From the NCBI GenBank assembly GCA_904063045.1, contig CAJFCJ010000048.1, positions 22,194 to 86,193 of the forward strand: 64,000 bases of DNA, in the 5' to 3' direction. This document shows positions 20,702 through 31,850 of the stretch, piece after piece (position 1 is the stretch's first letter; the number at the start of each line of letters is the position of its first letter). The DNA is from Dimorphilus gyrociliatus. Its lineage: Eukaryota > Annelida > Polychaeta > Dinophilidae. The notes beneath the pieces are model-generated. The model worked only from the letters and a program-made list of their open reading frames with translations, was not told the DNA's origin and ran no database searches. A program made the translations under genes and the position numbers.

Positions 20702-21622
20702 ATGGGTTTGGCAAGTGTATATTTAACAGTTATCTGTTGCTCTGTTCAAGTTGTTGGCTTTCTCTTGAATAGTAATTTGATTATAATCCATTGGATTAAT
20801 AAGGATTTATTGAAATTGAATCTTTTTGGCATGACAGCATTAACTTTTACTGATATTTGTTATTCAATAACTTTCTTCTTTTTCCTTATTTTTCATGATA
20901 CAGATATATCTTATTTCAATTGTCTGCTTGTATTTGAATTTATCTTCCTCATAACTTCGATTTCGTCCTTCACCTTGACTCTAATTACGTTTGAAAAGTT
21001 TATAGCTATAGTAAAACCTCTAACGTTTTACAAAAATTGGACAACAAAACGAGCTTTTATCTTAATCTCCTCTGTTTGGTTTATCAATTTGACTATTTGC
21101 GCACTTCCGGCTCTGGGTTGGAATAACTATGAAACTATTTCAAAGGAGAATGGTACCTTTAAATGTAACACTCTTCAAATATTTCCTTTTTCATACATGT
21201 TCTTTTGGTCATTTACCACCGTTGTGCCAAACGCCTTTGGTAGTTTATTCCTTTATATTCCCATTCTAAGAGCGATAAGGAAGCATAGAAGAGCAATTTG
21301 CGATCTATCTAGTGATGTGAATTTAGAATCTGGAGGCAGTAGTATTAGAGTTTTAACTAGTCTGCTAATAATCAATTGTATCTTCTGGGCTCTGCCAGCT
21401 GCAGTAACTGGCGTTAATTATTTTAGATTGAAAGGAAGCTTTCATTTCCCTGATTATCAGTTTGAATTGCTCACTGACTCATTCATTTCAGTTATTCTTT
21501 CGAATGCAACAATAAACGCCCTGGTTCATGGATATACAAAATCATCTGTAAGACTTCAAACCAGACAATTTTACACCAATATTTTAAAAAAGGCTGTATG
21601 TAGAAGGGTAGAAGAATCATGA
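20702..21622 (+). CDS. Orphan rhodopsin-type GPCR
   Basis: Single exon, 306 residues, seven hydrophobic segments. TM1 carries GFLLNSNLIII, TM2 LTFTDICYS (the D2.50 site), TM3 ends LITFEKFIAIVKPL (EKF for DRY), TM4 has VWFINLTICALPALGW, and TM7 ILSNATINALVHGY for NPxxY. The pair of cysteines expected between TM3 top and the second extracellular loop is present (FNCLLVFEF and FKCNTLQIF). The loop between TM5 and TM6 is short and basic (RKHRRA). It is class A; the ligand is unassigned. The short N-terminus (about 8 residues) suggests either a small-molecule ligand or a missing upstream exon. Confidence 0.8.
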   Translation: MGLASVYLTVICCSVQVVGFLLNSNLIIIHWINKDLLKLNLFGMTALTFTDICYSITFFFFLIFHDTDISYFNCLLVFEFIFLITSISSFTLTLITFEKFIAIVKPLTFYKNWTTKRAFILISSVWFINLTICALPALGWNNYETISKENGTFKCNTLQIFPFSYMFFWSFTTVVPNAFGSLFLYIPILRAIRKHRRAICDLSSDVNLESGGSSIRVLTSLLIINCIFWALPAAVTGVNYFRLKGSFHFPDYQFELLTDSFISVILSNATINALVHGYTKSSVRLQTRQFYTNILKKAVCRRVEES

Positions 21623-21826
21623 TTATAGGCCTAGAAAAATAAGGAAATACAGCAAAATTACAGAATTTTTGTGTTGCAATTTTGACTCTTTTACATTTTT
21701 TTTAAAGCTAGCTTCAGAAGTACAAAGGGTTATGATCAGAGTATTAAATTCTATAAGGTTTGTAAGTGATAGATAAACAATACATAATCCTCAAATTGAC
21801 AATAAATATGATATTTATTTCGGCAT

Positions 21827-22900
21827 TTAAAGAAACTTTATTTCACAAAGTTCAACTGGCTGAATTTTGTGAAAAGTATAAATATAAACACCTTCGCAAA
21901 ATCGATCTCCGCATGAACATGAATATTTGCATTCGGTTTTGCTTGACAATGATATTTCGCATAGTTTAAACTTTCCGAAAAAAGTCACATCAAATTGAGA
22001 TTGAAAAGGTACATAAACCAAAATATTCCTTTCCATTTCATTTAAACAATTTAAACTGGTACCACTAATTTCAATATTGAATGGACTGTGTAACTTGCCA
22101 ACCCCAGGAAATGGAAATCTTATTATATAAGGGTAAAATTTTATATCTATGCAAGTAGAAGTGTCGGAATCCAGTAAAATTGATGATGTTTTATCGTTAT
22201 AAAGAGATTTTGGAGAGAGTATTTCCGGTTTGGAAGTACACGTTATTTTATCTCCAACTATTGGCTTAAATTGACAATGCTGAGATGTTAAACATGATGA
22301 TGTACCAATAGTAAATTGTGAACATGTATTGCCATTTGCGCAAATAGTTCTACATTCAAAAAAGTCTTTATTTCCTTCATTTTTATAGTTCTCCTGGCAA
22401 AAACCTTGCTGACAAGTTGACGTTACGTAAGCAATTCTATCGTATGATCTCATCTGTGAAGGTAAATGACTGGGAAGAGTTCCTTTAAAAAAGGCTTTTA
22501 ATTTTTTAAAGCACAATCTATTCGAATATAAAGTATTTACTACTGTAAATCCTTGACAGTTGGAATCTTCAAGACAATATTTAGCACATAATTTTGGGTT
22601 TTGAGCTTCTAATTCGTAAATTCTATTTGCTGAATCGAATTTATCGAGAACTCCATTCTTGTAAGTAAATCCTGGAACTGCATACTTTGGCTTATAACAT
22701 CCGTAATTTTCATCAAAACAATTATAGCTTTCAAATTCGTCAATTGTACATTGGCTTGCAGAGATATTCATTTCACCAACTCTAACTCGTTCACTTACAA
22801 TAACATCGCATTCGTCATCAAAGTAACCGCAAAAAATATAGTTGACTTTAATAGCCAAAACAAAGAAGAAGCAATTATAAAGAAGCATTTTCTGTTTCAC
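21827..22900 (-). CDS. Secreted PAN/apple protein with discoidin-like C-terminus
   Basis: Single exon, 357 residues. A signal peptide (KMLLYNCFFFVLAIKVNYIF) is followed by a cysteine-rich stretch and a PAN/apple module (PKLCAKYCLEDSNCQGFTVV...RLCFKKL). A second cysteine cluster follows, then about 130 residues beginning ISLSSKT-like beta-rich sequence and ending VELCEIKF, the kind of ending seen in F5/8C and fucolectin domains. The relation to the 29929-31850 and 10276-13515 products is suggested by shared endings, but the C-terminal domain is too diverged to be sure. It is probably secreted, for adhesion or lectin-like recognition. Confidence 0.75.
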   Translation of the reverse strand: MKQKMLLYNCFFFVLAIKVNYIFCGYFDDECDVIVSERVRVGEMNISASQCTIDEFESYNCFDENYGCYKPKYAVPGFTYKNGVLDKFDSANRIYELEAQNPKLCAKYCLEDSNCQGFTVVNTLYSNRLCFKKLKAFFKGTLPSHLPSQMRSYDRIAYVTSTCQQGFCQENYKNEGNKDFFECRTICANGNTCSQFTIGTSSCLTSQHCQFKPIVGDKITCTSKPEILSPKSLYNDKTSSILLDSDTSTCIDIKFYPYIIRFPFPGVGKLHSPFNIEISGTSLNCLNEMERNILVYVPFQSQFDVTFFGKFKLCEISLSSKTECKYSCSCGDRFCEGVYIYTFHKIQPVELCEIKFL

Positions 22901-23210
22901 AACAACTTGGAATTATTTGACAAATAATCAAGTTTTGTTAATTTATCAGAATTGTTAGAATCGATTTTGTCCTTTTCAATTATTTACCAATTTGCCAAAG
23001 TACTTAAATAAAAGAAAACCTTTCAAGTTCGTCCACAGATAGTCTGAATTTTTAATTATCAACAGTGAATCGTATTGTTTTTTAAATGTAAATTATGAAT
23101 ATCTCTCTCTTTCAAACTAAATATTAACATATTTCTATTGCAATTGTAGGTAATAATTTAAGCATTGTACTGCTTCTGCTGTGCTAAATTATTCTTTGAG
23201 AATAAACACA

Positions 23211-23424
23211 CAATGCGACAGAAAACGTGGATGAATTTTTGAATTTTACCCTAACCCTAACCCTAACCCAGCTCTAGCATTTACCTTCTTTACTTTACCT
23301 TCCCTTACCCTTAGATGGGTTGCCCTTAAGTAGAAATCAATAGCTGTTTTATTCTTCCTAAGAAGTTTTCAACCCAAAATCTAAGCTTCAAATATATCAT
23401 TTGGGGATGTTTTCTGTTGACCTC
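23211..23424 (-). mobile_element. TTAGGG-bearing MITE, 214 bp
   Basis: Ends ATGCGACAGAAAACGTGG and GGGGATGTTTTCTGTTGACC form the family terminal inverted repeats, with (CCCTAA)3 next to the left end. Orientation is opposite to the copy at 17630. The target duplication is not clear because the right flank is poly-A. Confidence 0.8.
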
Positions 23425-23504
23425 AAAAAAAAACATATAATATAATAACTAAGGAAATTCACCAATTTTCTTTTGGAAAATGTATCACTTACTGAATTTG
23501 AATC

Positions 23505-23585
23505 TTTCTGTTTGAGGCTGATCTTATCCCCATTTATCAACAGATTCTTTCTGAAAGGAAATTAAAGAGGTTACAAAAAAAAATT
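23505..23585 (+). pseudogene. MULE C-terminal relic interrupted by a MITE
   Basis: EADLIPIYQQILSERKLKRL matches the KKESELIAVYEKLLSEKR helix of the better MULE copies. It is cut off exactly where the next MITE end begins, showing nested insertion. Confidence 0.55.
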
Positions 23586-23732
23586 GGGTGTGTTGGAAAA
23601 TATTCACAAATTGATGCTTTTACCCTAATACTAACCCAACCCTTGTGATAACCTAACCTCTTCCACGAGCCTAAACCTTCAATGAGAACCTCCTGAGTAT
23701 TTTCTGTCAATTCATGGACATTTTCTGTCACT
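23586..23732 (-). repeat. Diverged MITE with doubled right terminus
   Basis: The left end is GGGTGTGTTGGAAAATATTC, the interior keeps CCCTAATACTAACCCAACCC, and the right end carries two tandem copies of the (CA)TGGACATTTTCTGTCA unit. A further tandem of the unit lies at 23888-23949. Confidence 0.6.
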
Positions 23733-23887
23733 TGATTAGAAATTTTAATTCTCACAAGATTAAGCTAATGAGAAAAGTTACATGATATGCTGTGAGAATC
23801 AATCATTCAATATGTATATATTTATCATATTATCTTGTCAAAATATCTTTTTTTCAACCTATATTTGCAAAAAAATGTATTTTTATT

Positions 23888-23949
23888 GTAATGGACATTT
23901 TCTGTCAGTTTATGGACGTTTTCTGTCATGAACATTTTCTGTTGACCCC
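23888..23949 (+). repeat. Tandem MULE terminal units
   Basis: Three units of the form TGGACGTTTTCTGTCA occur in a row and finish with the family terminus TTTTCTGTTGACCCC. This fits the right end of a MULE-type element whose other end is not certain. Confidence 0.6.
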
Positions 23950-24170
23950 AATATAACATCATCATGTGTAAAAGACAAACAGAACATATCATTTATATAC
24001 TATATCAACTTTTTTAAATGAACAATAGTTATACTTTGCAATTAAAGACATTGAAATGGTTTTTAAAGAAATGGCTTATGACTAGTTTCTTGTATCCATT
24101 TTTTAATAAAGTAACATCTCACTTTACACCATGATTAAACTAACTAGTGTATTAGTGACATATTTATTTT

Positions 24171-24376
24171 GGATGCCACAGAAAACATCCACAAATGAGT
24201 GCCTTTACCCTAACCCTAACCCAGCCCTTGGCTGTACCTAACCTTTCCATTAGCATTAACCCTTAGAGGAGACAATCCTAAGTATAAATCAGTTGCTGTG
24301 TTCTTCTTCCTAATCATTTCCCAATCCATAATTTAGTCTTGAAATTTCTCATTTGTGGTCATTTTCTGTTGACCCC
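24171..24376 (-). mobile_element. TTAGGG-bearing MITE, 206 bp
   Basis: Terminal inverted repeats GGATGCCACAGAAAACATCC and, inverted, GGGGTCAACAGAAAATGACC both continue into ACAAATGAG. (CCCTAA)2 is internal. Flanks ATTTATTTT (24162-24170) and ATATATTTT (24377-24385) match at 8 of 9 positions but are low complexity. Confidence 0.82.
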
Positions 24377-24816
24377 ATATATTTTTATAAATTATATCTG
24401 AAGGAACTTTACAAAGACTTCTATTTCATAGAAAGTAAAATATTAGACTGCAACAGATATGGCCACAATAAAATTGGCAAAGGAGCAAAGAAACATGTTG
24501 AAAATTTGAAGTTGTATTTGTGTGAGTAATTTGCCCAATTGGTAAATGATTGGAAAGGAGAAATGAAGTTGTAATGAGTTTTACTTGTTGTTTTGTCTCT
24601 TTCAAAATTAAGTTTCTCATGATCAACTTCTCTTTAAGAATTTTTTAGTTAATGATTAAAGAACAAATTCGCCCTGCACAATCAATCAGCAGGTCGAGAA
24701 AGACACTGTAAAAAATTGGAACCTTATTCAAAATGAATAAATATAAAAAATAACCACGTTATAAATAACTGTTGTCATGATAAAATCAACAGAAACTGTC
24801 ATTTTGAAATAATAAT

Positions 24817-26150
24817 ATGGTTAGCATGGCTTTGAAAAGTGAACATTTAAAGTTCTTAGTGTTTTACACTTTAGCTACACTTCCAATAGCTTTAAATGTC
24901 ATATGTCTACTTTATGGATGCTTTATCAACACAAATCTGATTTTGGTTGATCAAGCAAAAAAGCTGAGAGAAATGGTAGCTGAACAATATAATACAACAG
25001 ATGTTGTTAACAATTGTATTGAATACAAAGATCTAAAAGGGTAATAAATATGGAGATTGAAAGGTTAAGGGCATTTCAATTTGATTTTATATTTTCATTT
25101 TTCAGCGAAATCTTGAAAATTATGATTGTTATCGCAAGTGTTCAAGCGATTCTATATTTCGAAACTTGTACTGGAATAAAAAAGAAAAAATCTTTTCAAA
25201 TTTCACTAGTTTTTATTAAACTAACAAATTGTTTAGCAATACCAATAAGTTTTAAATATTTCCACCAAAAAGACTTTATTCTATGGATTGGTATTGCAAA
25301 ATTCTGCTTCTATTTTTTTGCTGTAGATCTAGCATCATTTCTGCTAATAATCGTCTCTTCCTTCTTGATAATCCATTTCAGAATCATTGTGTATCATTGT
25401 TTTAATAGGAGAAAATTAATATTCAATTGTCTTTGCTTATTGAATGCATTAATAATTTTCTGTAAAGTTATGGCCATGGACATTACTTCAATAGGCCTAA
25501 CTTTTGGAGGTGACTGCAATGTAACATATATTGTCAGCAGTTCAAATATTACAGTCACGTCTTATCATAATCCATATATAAAAGGATTGGAACTGGCATG
25601 TTATCTATTATATTTTTCACTTAACCCCAACAGGATGTTGTTTTCAACAACAATAAATGCAATGATTATGGTACTAACATTATCCTTACTAATTTCAATT
25701 TACTGTATTTTTAATGACATATTTAAAAAATCAGTAATTTTTTTAAAGGTTATGTTGTCATCACTTGTAGCTGCACTTTGTATCTTGGTTATATTTTATT
25801 TCAACTTTAGTTCACTATTTCAACAATCTTTTGAAATTAAACTGTCTTTTATAGGTTTTTTTATATTGCTTCAAGTTTTTTGCTTTTCATATCCTCTAAT
25901 TTGTATACATGTTATTATGGATTCTTCCAAAAAAATGTTAATGGATAAGTATGTTTTACTTTTTTTTTTGCTTCTAATTTAACTTAATTTGCTGTTTTTT
26001 TGCAACAGAAACTCTCTTTTCTACACAATTAAACAATTGATTGATAGTAAGAAGCCTACATTGAAAAAGAGTGAAATGACTGCAGAATGCCATTTGAATA
26101 ACCAAAGTATTGATATGAATTATGATATGCCACTAATTGAAAACAAATAA
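24817..26150 (+). CDS. Orphan multi-pass membrane protein, 3 exons
   Basis: Exons 24817-25040, 25106-25948 and 26009-26150 have phases that match and give 402 residues. Eight or so hydrophobic segments are seen: one near the N-terminus (YTLATLPIALNVICLLYGCF), a loop with an N-glycosylation site (NTT), then a dense set through VIFLKVMLSSLVAALCILVI and FIGFFILLQVFCFSYPL. A second extracellular-type loop carries NVT and NIT sites. The C-terminal 45 residues are hydrophilic. I do not recognise the family. A divergent GPCR or transporter is possible, since no DRY or NPxxY-like motif is visible. A poly(A)-type AATAAAAAAC follows the stop. Confidence 0.7.
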
Positions 26151-26579
26151 AAAACAATGAATACTTGTTTGGCATTTGTTTGTTTAATGTATATATTTAC
26201 TTTTCATAACACTGAAATTAGTTTTATATTTAATACAATAATAAGTTTTTCTTAAACATGCTAATTCTGGTGTCAAGGTTATATCATACATCATAAGTTT
26301 CAGCACAATATTCTATAACTTACTGATATCAATTCTAAAGCTTGTGTTTTGTCTGATGGTTTTCAGTAGTGAAATACTGCAAAAAATTCTGAAAAATTGT
26401 AGATGAAATATGCACAATATTCACTTTCCATGAAAAACATGGAAGATCCCAGAACTGTTTCCTGTCTGGATTTCAAAATGGCTACAAAAAGTGATTGCAT
26501 TATGGGAATGTATTGGATATATCTCAAAATCAATAATAATTTAAATTTGAAAAAGTATTTTGTAATATTTTCTTCACAT

Positions 26580-26684
26580 AGTGGACGTTTTCTCCAGTGG
26601 ATGTTTTCTCCAGCCAGTGGATGTTTTCTCCAATAAGTGGACGTTTTCTCCAGGAGACATTTTCTCCACTGGATGTTTTCTCCA
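26580..26684 (+). repeat. Tandem array of GGACGTTTTCTCCA units
   Basis: Six copies of a unit (G/C)(A/T)GTGGA(C/T)GTTTTCTCCA occur in 105 bp. The unit shares GGACGTTTTCT with the MITE/MULE termini elsewhere but ends CCA rather than GTCA. It probably is one end of a third MULE terminal family. No partner end was found within 2 kb. Confidence 0.75.
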
Positions 26685-27640
26685 TAATTCATGAATTCAG
26701 TTTCTATATATAATGGTAACATAGGCATTCAATGTACCATTTCAAAAATTACTGGGAAACTGGTAAAACTTTCAGGGTGACCAGAATTGTACTGAGAGCA
26801 AGCCTTTTACTTATTCAACAAAACATGACTGTCCTGCAGGTTAATTCAAAAATATTCTCTATTATCTTCTTTCCCATTCATTTACTCTTTGATGTTTGAA
26901 CAGCTGACTGAAATGAAAATGGCGAACCACATTTTTCGCAAAATGTTGCAATTTGTTATGAAGTTATTGGAAAAAGTGGTCAACACATTTGAATTGAAAA
27001 TTCAAAAAAAAAAAAAAATGACTTTAACAACTTCTATCTACTCTTTAGGCAATGGCATTTTTTAGACACTCCAAAAGGAATATTTGGTGTTGGAAGAGAA
27101 TACTTCAGAGTATTTGGAAAAGAACTTTATTTCAAAGAAATAAAAAAATCATCTTGCTTTAATTTGATCAGTGGTTTCTTGTTATTATTTTGAGAGGAGA
27201 ACAAATGTTATTGTTCCTATATTAATATTAGGCAGCTTTCTTTATCCATTCATAATTTGTTCTTGTTCTTTGAATTGCACGCCACTATTTGTTTCTTGTT
27301 TAGCCTAAAATATCCACTAGATGTCTATAAAGACCTCCTCGATTTCTGATATGTGTTAATTGCCATTCTGCAAAAATTATTACATATTTTAAATTGAAAA
27401 GAAAAAATAATCAAAATCTTGTGCTAAAATCTTTATGTTAAAACCACTGTTGGAAACTCTGCTAACAAGCACAAAATGGATATTTAAAACCATATTAGCA
27501 ACCAAAGTAAATACATTGTAATTACTTACCAGAAAAATTGAGCTTTTGTAAGCTGATGTGAAATTGAAGAGTACATTTATCAAAAATAAAATTGTTACTC
27601 TCTCTAGTGAGTACTTTCAAAGTGAAAATGCTAATAATCA
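26685..27640. other. Intergenic with repeat fragments
   Basis: Contains the AAAGAACTTTATTTCAAAGAAAT block at about 27119, related to those at 14845 and 24406. No gene is supported. Confidence 0.35.
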
Positions 27641-27644
27641 CTAA

Positions 27645-29050
27645 TTGAAAAACAAAATGGCTGCCAGCGGTTATTTTAACAAAAAAGAAGAAATTGAGTG
27701 TTGTATTTGCTTAAATTCTTGGCTAAATAGTGACCTAAAAGTTCTTCCATGTCAACATACTTTCTGCTTTCATTGTTTAAATCAACAACATATTCAAAAC
27801 AATGTAATTACTTGTCCAGAATGTCAACAGGATTATACAGTAAAAGAGGAGGATAATACAAAATTACCAAAATATATTTTGAAAAATTCAGTTGAAAAAT
27901 CAACAACAAATCAAAATTTATGTTTAATTCATCAGGAAAAAACAGTACTTTATTGTCCAACACACAATGTAGAAAATTTATGTCATATATGCTTTGAAGA
28001 TAGTCATCAAAATTGCAAAATATTGACAATGCTAAGGCATGAAAGAATGAAAACTGATTTAAAAGTTATTTTAGAATATGAAGCTGAAATGACTAAAGAG
28101 ATTTTAAAGAAAATTGATGATTGTAAAGGCAAAGCAATTCCAAGGCTTACAAATCAGTTTGATGAAATAAGGAATACATTTCTGAATATAAGTCAGGATA
28201 ATTGAAATCTTTTAAAATCATTTTTAAAGGCTAGTGATGGTTTAAAGACAGCTATAGAGAGAATTAAAGATACTGATCTGGAAATTGTGGACAACTTTCA
28301 AGTCTTTTATAAAATTCTCAACATTACACAACTTTTTAATACTTTTCAACAGAAACAGCTGAATGAAACATAAGTAGAACTTTTAAATAATATAAAATCA
28401 ATAAATACAAAGACATAAATTCATAATGTCAATTTATCAGAAAAGATCCTTAGTGATGGGGAATTAAAAAATTTCTGCTTGAACCTTCTATCAATAAATT
28501 GTCCTTTAAACATTAATTTTTCTCAGTGTAATTTGAATAAAAATACAAGCAGAACAATTGGAAATATGTTACAACTTTCTTCTAATGTGGAAGCAATAAT
28601 TTTACAAGGTAATAAAAGAATGGAAAATGGATTTTTTACTCTTTGCAAAGGACTTTATCAATCATAGAACAGTTTAAAGACCATTGATTTTTTTTCTATA
28701 TGTGAAGGGTGTCAACAATCATCAAACACTTTCAAAAGTTTTCATTTATCTGCATGTCATTTGAATGAAAAACAGAGTAAGAAATTTGGGAATTTATTAA
28801 TTTTGTCCTAAAATTGAAGAAATAAATTTACATTGTAATCAACAAATGAAAACTGGATTTTTTAACATTTGCAATGGGCTTCAAAAGTCATCAAACATTT
28901 TGAAAAGTATTGATTTATCTGCATGTCATTTAAATGAAAAACAGAGTGAAAAATTTGGAGATTTACTTAAAAGATGCTCTAAAATAGAAACAATAAATTT
29001 ACAATTAAACAAAGGAATGGGGAATGGATTTTTAGATATTTGTTTTTTTT
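27645..29050 (+). pseudogene. RING-B-box-coiled-coil-LRR (TRIM-LRR) pseudogene
   Basis: The open N-terminal part (27645-28202) has a RING (CCICLNSW...CQHTFCFHCL...CPEC), a B-box (CLIHQEKTVLYCPTHNVENLC...C) and the start of a coiled coil. After a TGA at 28203 the same frame remains coding-like (LLKSFLKASDGLKTAIERI, then FNTFQQKQLNET), meets TAA near 28371 and 28419, runs into RNI-type LRRs (INFSQCNLNKN, NGFFTLCKGLYQS), meets TAG at 28665, and shifts frame near 28800. LRRs continue to about 29043 (ICNGLQKSSNILKSIDLSACH). So one ancestral TRIM-type E3 with an LRR substrate-binding end is broken by four stops and one frameshift. An expressed RING/B-box fragment of 186 residues is conceivable. Confidence 0.78.
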
Positions 29051-29318
29051 GTGTATGTTTTAAGGAAAAGATATGCAACTTATTTTACTTTTTAGGGATG
29101 TTGTAGAATGGAAAAAACATTGGTATAATGTTTTCAATTGAAGAATTAAATCCTTACATAAAAATAATCCCTTTGAGAACAATTGACTATTTGGCATTAG
29201 AACTGGGTACCATATTAATTATTTTAAAAAACTTAGTTTGTAGTGTTTGAATTCAAATCGTACTGATAAATTTTCTCTGTTTCAAGATGAATTATATAAC
29301 TATGATAGTAAGATTGAT

Positions 29319-29400
29319 GAATGCGATAGAAAATATGGAATGAATTATGAAGTTTTACCCTAACCCTAACCAAGCCCTATTCCATCTTTCTCTTCCCTAA
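29319..29400 (-). repeat. MITE end fragment
   Basis: ATGCGATAGAAAATATGG followed by TTTTACCCTAACCCTAACC is the CCCTAA-side end of the MITE family. The rest is missing. Confidence 0.55.
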
Positions 29401-29489
29401 ACTTTAGTTTAGACCTTCCTAACAACAAAACAATAGTTGATTTATATTTTTATTTGAACTTAGTATATAATTTTTGTTTGTTTTATGAA

Positions 29490-29670
29490 ACAAATGCTTT
29501 TCATTTTGTTGATTAATTTCTACGGAAATTACATTTCTTAAGGCTACTTGTGGATGAATTTGAAAGGTTCTATTTGTGTGAGTACTTTGGTGCATTGATA
29601 AATGTTTGGAAAAGATGAATACTGTTCTGAAGAAGCAGAAATTCCTACCATTACAATACAACAAAGTATA
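29490..29670 (+). repeat. LTR-like dispersed repeat, partial
   Basis: Matches 33790-33960: TTGATTAATTTCTACGGAAATT, GGTTCTATTTGTGTGAGTAC and CCTACCATTACAATACAAC. Confidence 0.55.
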
Positions 29671-29928
29671 TCTGATTCAATCAGTTTGATTTGTAGAGGT
29701 GAATTTAAACAGTAGGCTTCTAAACTTCAATACCAGCTTTACTCAGCTATATAACTTCAGGAAAAATCCTTGCCTGACCAAAGGTGGACCCAAACCCAAA
29801 ACCTACTTCATTCAATAGCCAATACTTAAAAGTTAATATGGAAAAAATTTTCTATTAGCATTTAAAAACACAATTTCCAGGATGACACTTCAAAAGAAAA
29901 TTATTTATTTCAAAATTTTTACTATTCT

Positions 29929-31850
29929 TTATCTATTAAAAATGACTGTTGCTTCGCAGAATTTTGCATCATTATCAGGGTATTCTTGGTATTCCTTTAC
30001 AATTTGTAAATGACGAATTGCTCCAAATTTACATCTATATTTGCACAGTTTAATAGAGAATTGATCTGGATTTTCGAAACTATGAAAAGGACATTGGCAC
30101 AGTGATAGACTACCACAATTTTCAGTATTATCCTCCTTATAAACCATAATATCTTGACAATCAAATGGATAATTATTCTCTTTAAACCATAGGTTAACTT
30201 CAATAGAACTACTTTCCAAATTATTTGGATCAATTGAAATTCTATTAAAATGAATGTTTGATGAACAAGTTTGTAAATTATGATCAACAATTTCTTGATT
30301 GTTTGATTGAAGGAAATTTTTTTTATAAAAACAACCTATTCTACCAACTGTTAAATCAACTTGTGACATTTCACTACTTTCAAATTGTTTACTGACACAA
30401 ATTTTTAACAGTGGTAAATCATTTATTGGTAAATTGATAAGCCCATAATAACTTCCATTAAAGTTATTTGTACATTTACATTTTAAAGCTGGATATTTAA
30501 AGCATTTTCCATTTTCATCTAAAAACTTTAGAGTTTTATTATTTGATGCAAATAATAATCCTTCAATATTTTCTGATTTATAATTTGAACAGTCAATACC
30601 TATGTATTGAGTGCAATAATAGCTGTTGGCTGCCAAGTGATGTTTGTATTTTCTAAAAAATGAATTGCTTGGGCTGCAATGAAGAAATAGCAAAGTTTGA
30701 AACAAAATGGAAGATTAAATTATTTAAAGTTTCACCTGATAATTTGGTGATCTACAGAACATTCGTCAGTTGTTGTTGGTGTATAGGTTCTTTTTCCTAG
30801 ACCTTCTAATGTCAAATCAGATGATTTTATAAAATTTCCAAAAGATTCGCAAAGAACTATAATAGGTTTTGGTTTAAGACCAATTGCTTTAATTTCATAT
30901 AAACCAAGAAATACTTGATTATCGCTCTTATAAAATAGAAATCTGAGAAAGTTTGTCTTCAATTCCGTTTGTAATGATGTAAACAAACTAGTTTTATTTA
31001 CAATCATTTCAATTAATCTCTCATCAGATTTGATGATAATAGAATCAATTTCATTTTCAATTGGTTGTTTTACAATAATCTGTTCAATTGAGTACCTGTC
31101 ATAAAAATTTATTTGAATAAATATGTTTTTATCAGTTGCCAATGGTTTCCACATTTCATCAATATAAATAATAGAGTCTTTTATAGCTAATTTACAATTA
31201 CCAGTTGATGATTGGCAAGTTGAACCACTTTCAATTTTTGAAATATCTAATGATATCCAATTATCAATTATATATAAAAAGACAGAGGACGCCACAAGTT
31301 GTGATTGATTAAACCATTCGGAACACGATAGAAAATATTTATTCAAACCAAGAATTTGAATTTCTCCAATTTCTAGATCATTGTAATCTGATTCACTTAC
31401 TTTTACATAGATTCTATGTATAGATGTTAAATTAGAAAATTCAATTTCATTCCAGCCATTTGTAAAATTATGCTCTAAAACATAATCTTCGGTATTGTCT
31501 GAAAATGTTATTGTAAAATTCAACTTTTCCTGTCCATTACGTAATTTCAGAAGACGTATCATGTGTAATTTAAAATTTTCACTATGCTCAATTTGAAACC
31601 AAAAATTAACTTGGCTTATATTTTCTTTATTAGGATCAGACTTGAATTTCAAAGCTGTTCCATCATATAAATTATTAAATTCATGTAGTCCATAATGAAT
31701 AGATCCGCTTTTGCGAATAATGTCCTGTGACGATAATAGATTTACGTAATCTTCATAAAATCCATTGATTAACGGTATAAACAGTATTATCACACCAAAA
31801 AAGATATTTTTTATCATATACATTTTGTTCAAAGAGAGAAAATTTTCCAA
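29929..31850 (-). CDS. Secreted discoidin-like protein, 2 exons
   Basis: Exon 1 is 31850-30736 and exon 2 is 30673-29929. The 62-bp intron is in phase 2 and the join gives 619 residues. A signal peptide (MIKNIFFGVIILFIPLING) is followed by two beta-rich units of about 150 residues. The first has YGLHEFNNLYDGTA, FWFQIE and IHRIYVKVSE, ending LEIGEIQILGL. The second has WISLDISKIES and IFIQINFYDRYSIEQIIV, ending LGLYEIKAIGL. These fit the galactose-binding fold of F5/8C domains without its usual cysteines. Exon 2 adds a cysteine-rich C-terminal half with several NxS/T sites (NKT, NGS). No membrane anchor is seen, so it is probably an extracellular adhesion or lectin-like protein. It shares general design with the 10276-13515 and 21827-22900 products. 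Confidence 0.7.

Noticed and set aside
26580-26684. Regularly repeated short units as a CRISPR array
   Set aside because: The units are contiguous with almost no spacers, the genome is animal, and the units match transposon termini.
28203-28665. Stop-codon readthrough or an alternative genetic code in the TRIM-LRR frame
   Set aside because: All three stop types are involved, a frameshift is also present, and neighbouring genes terminate normally.
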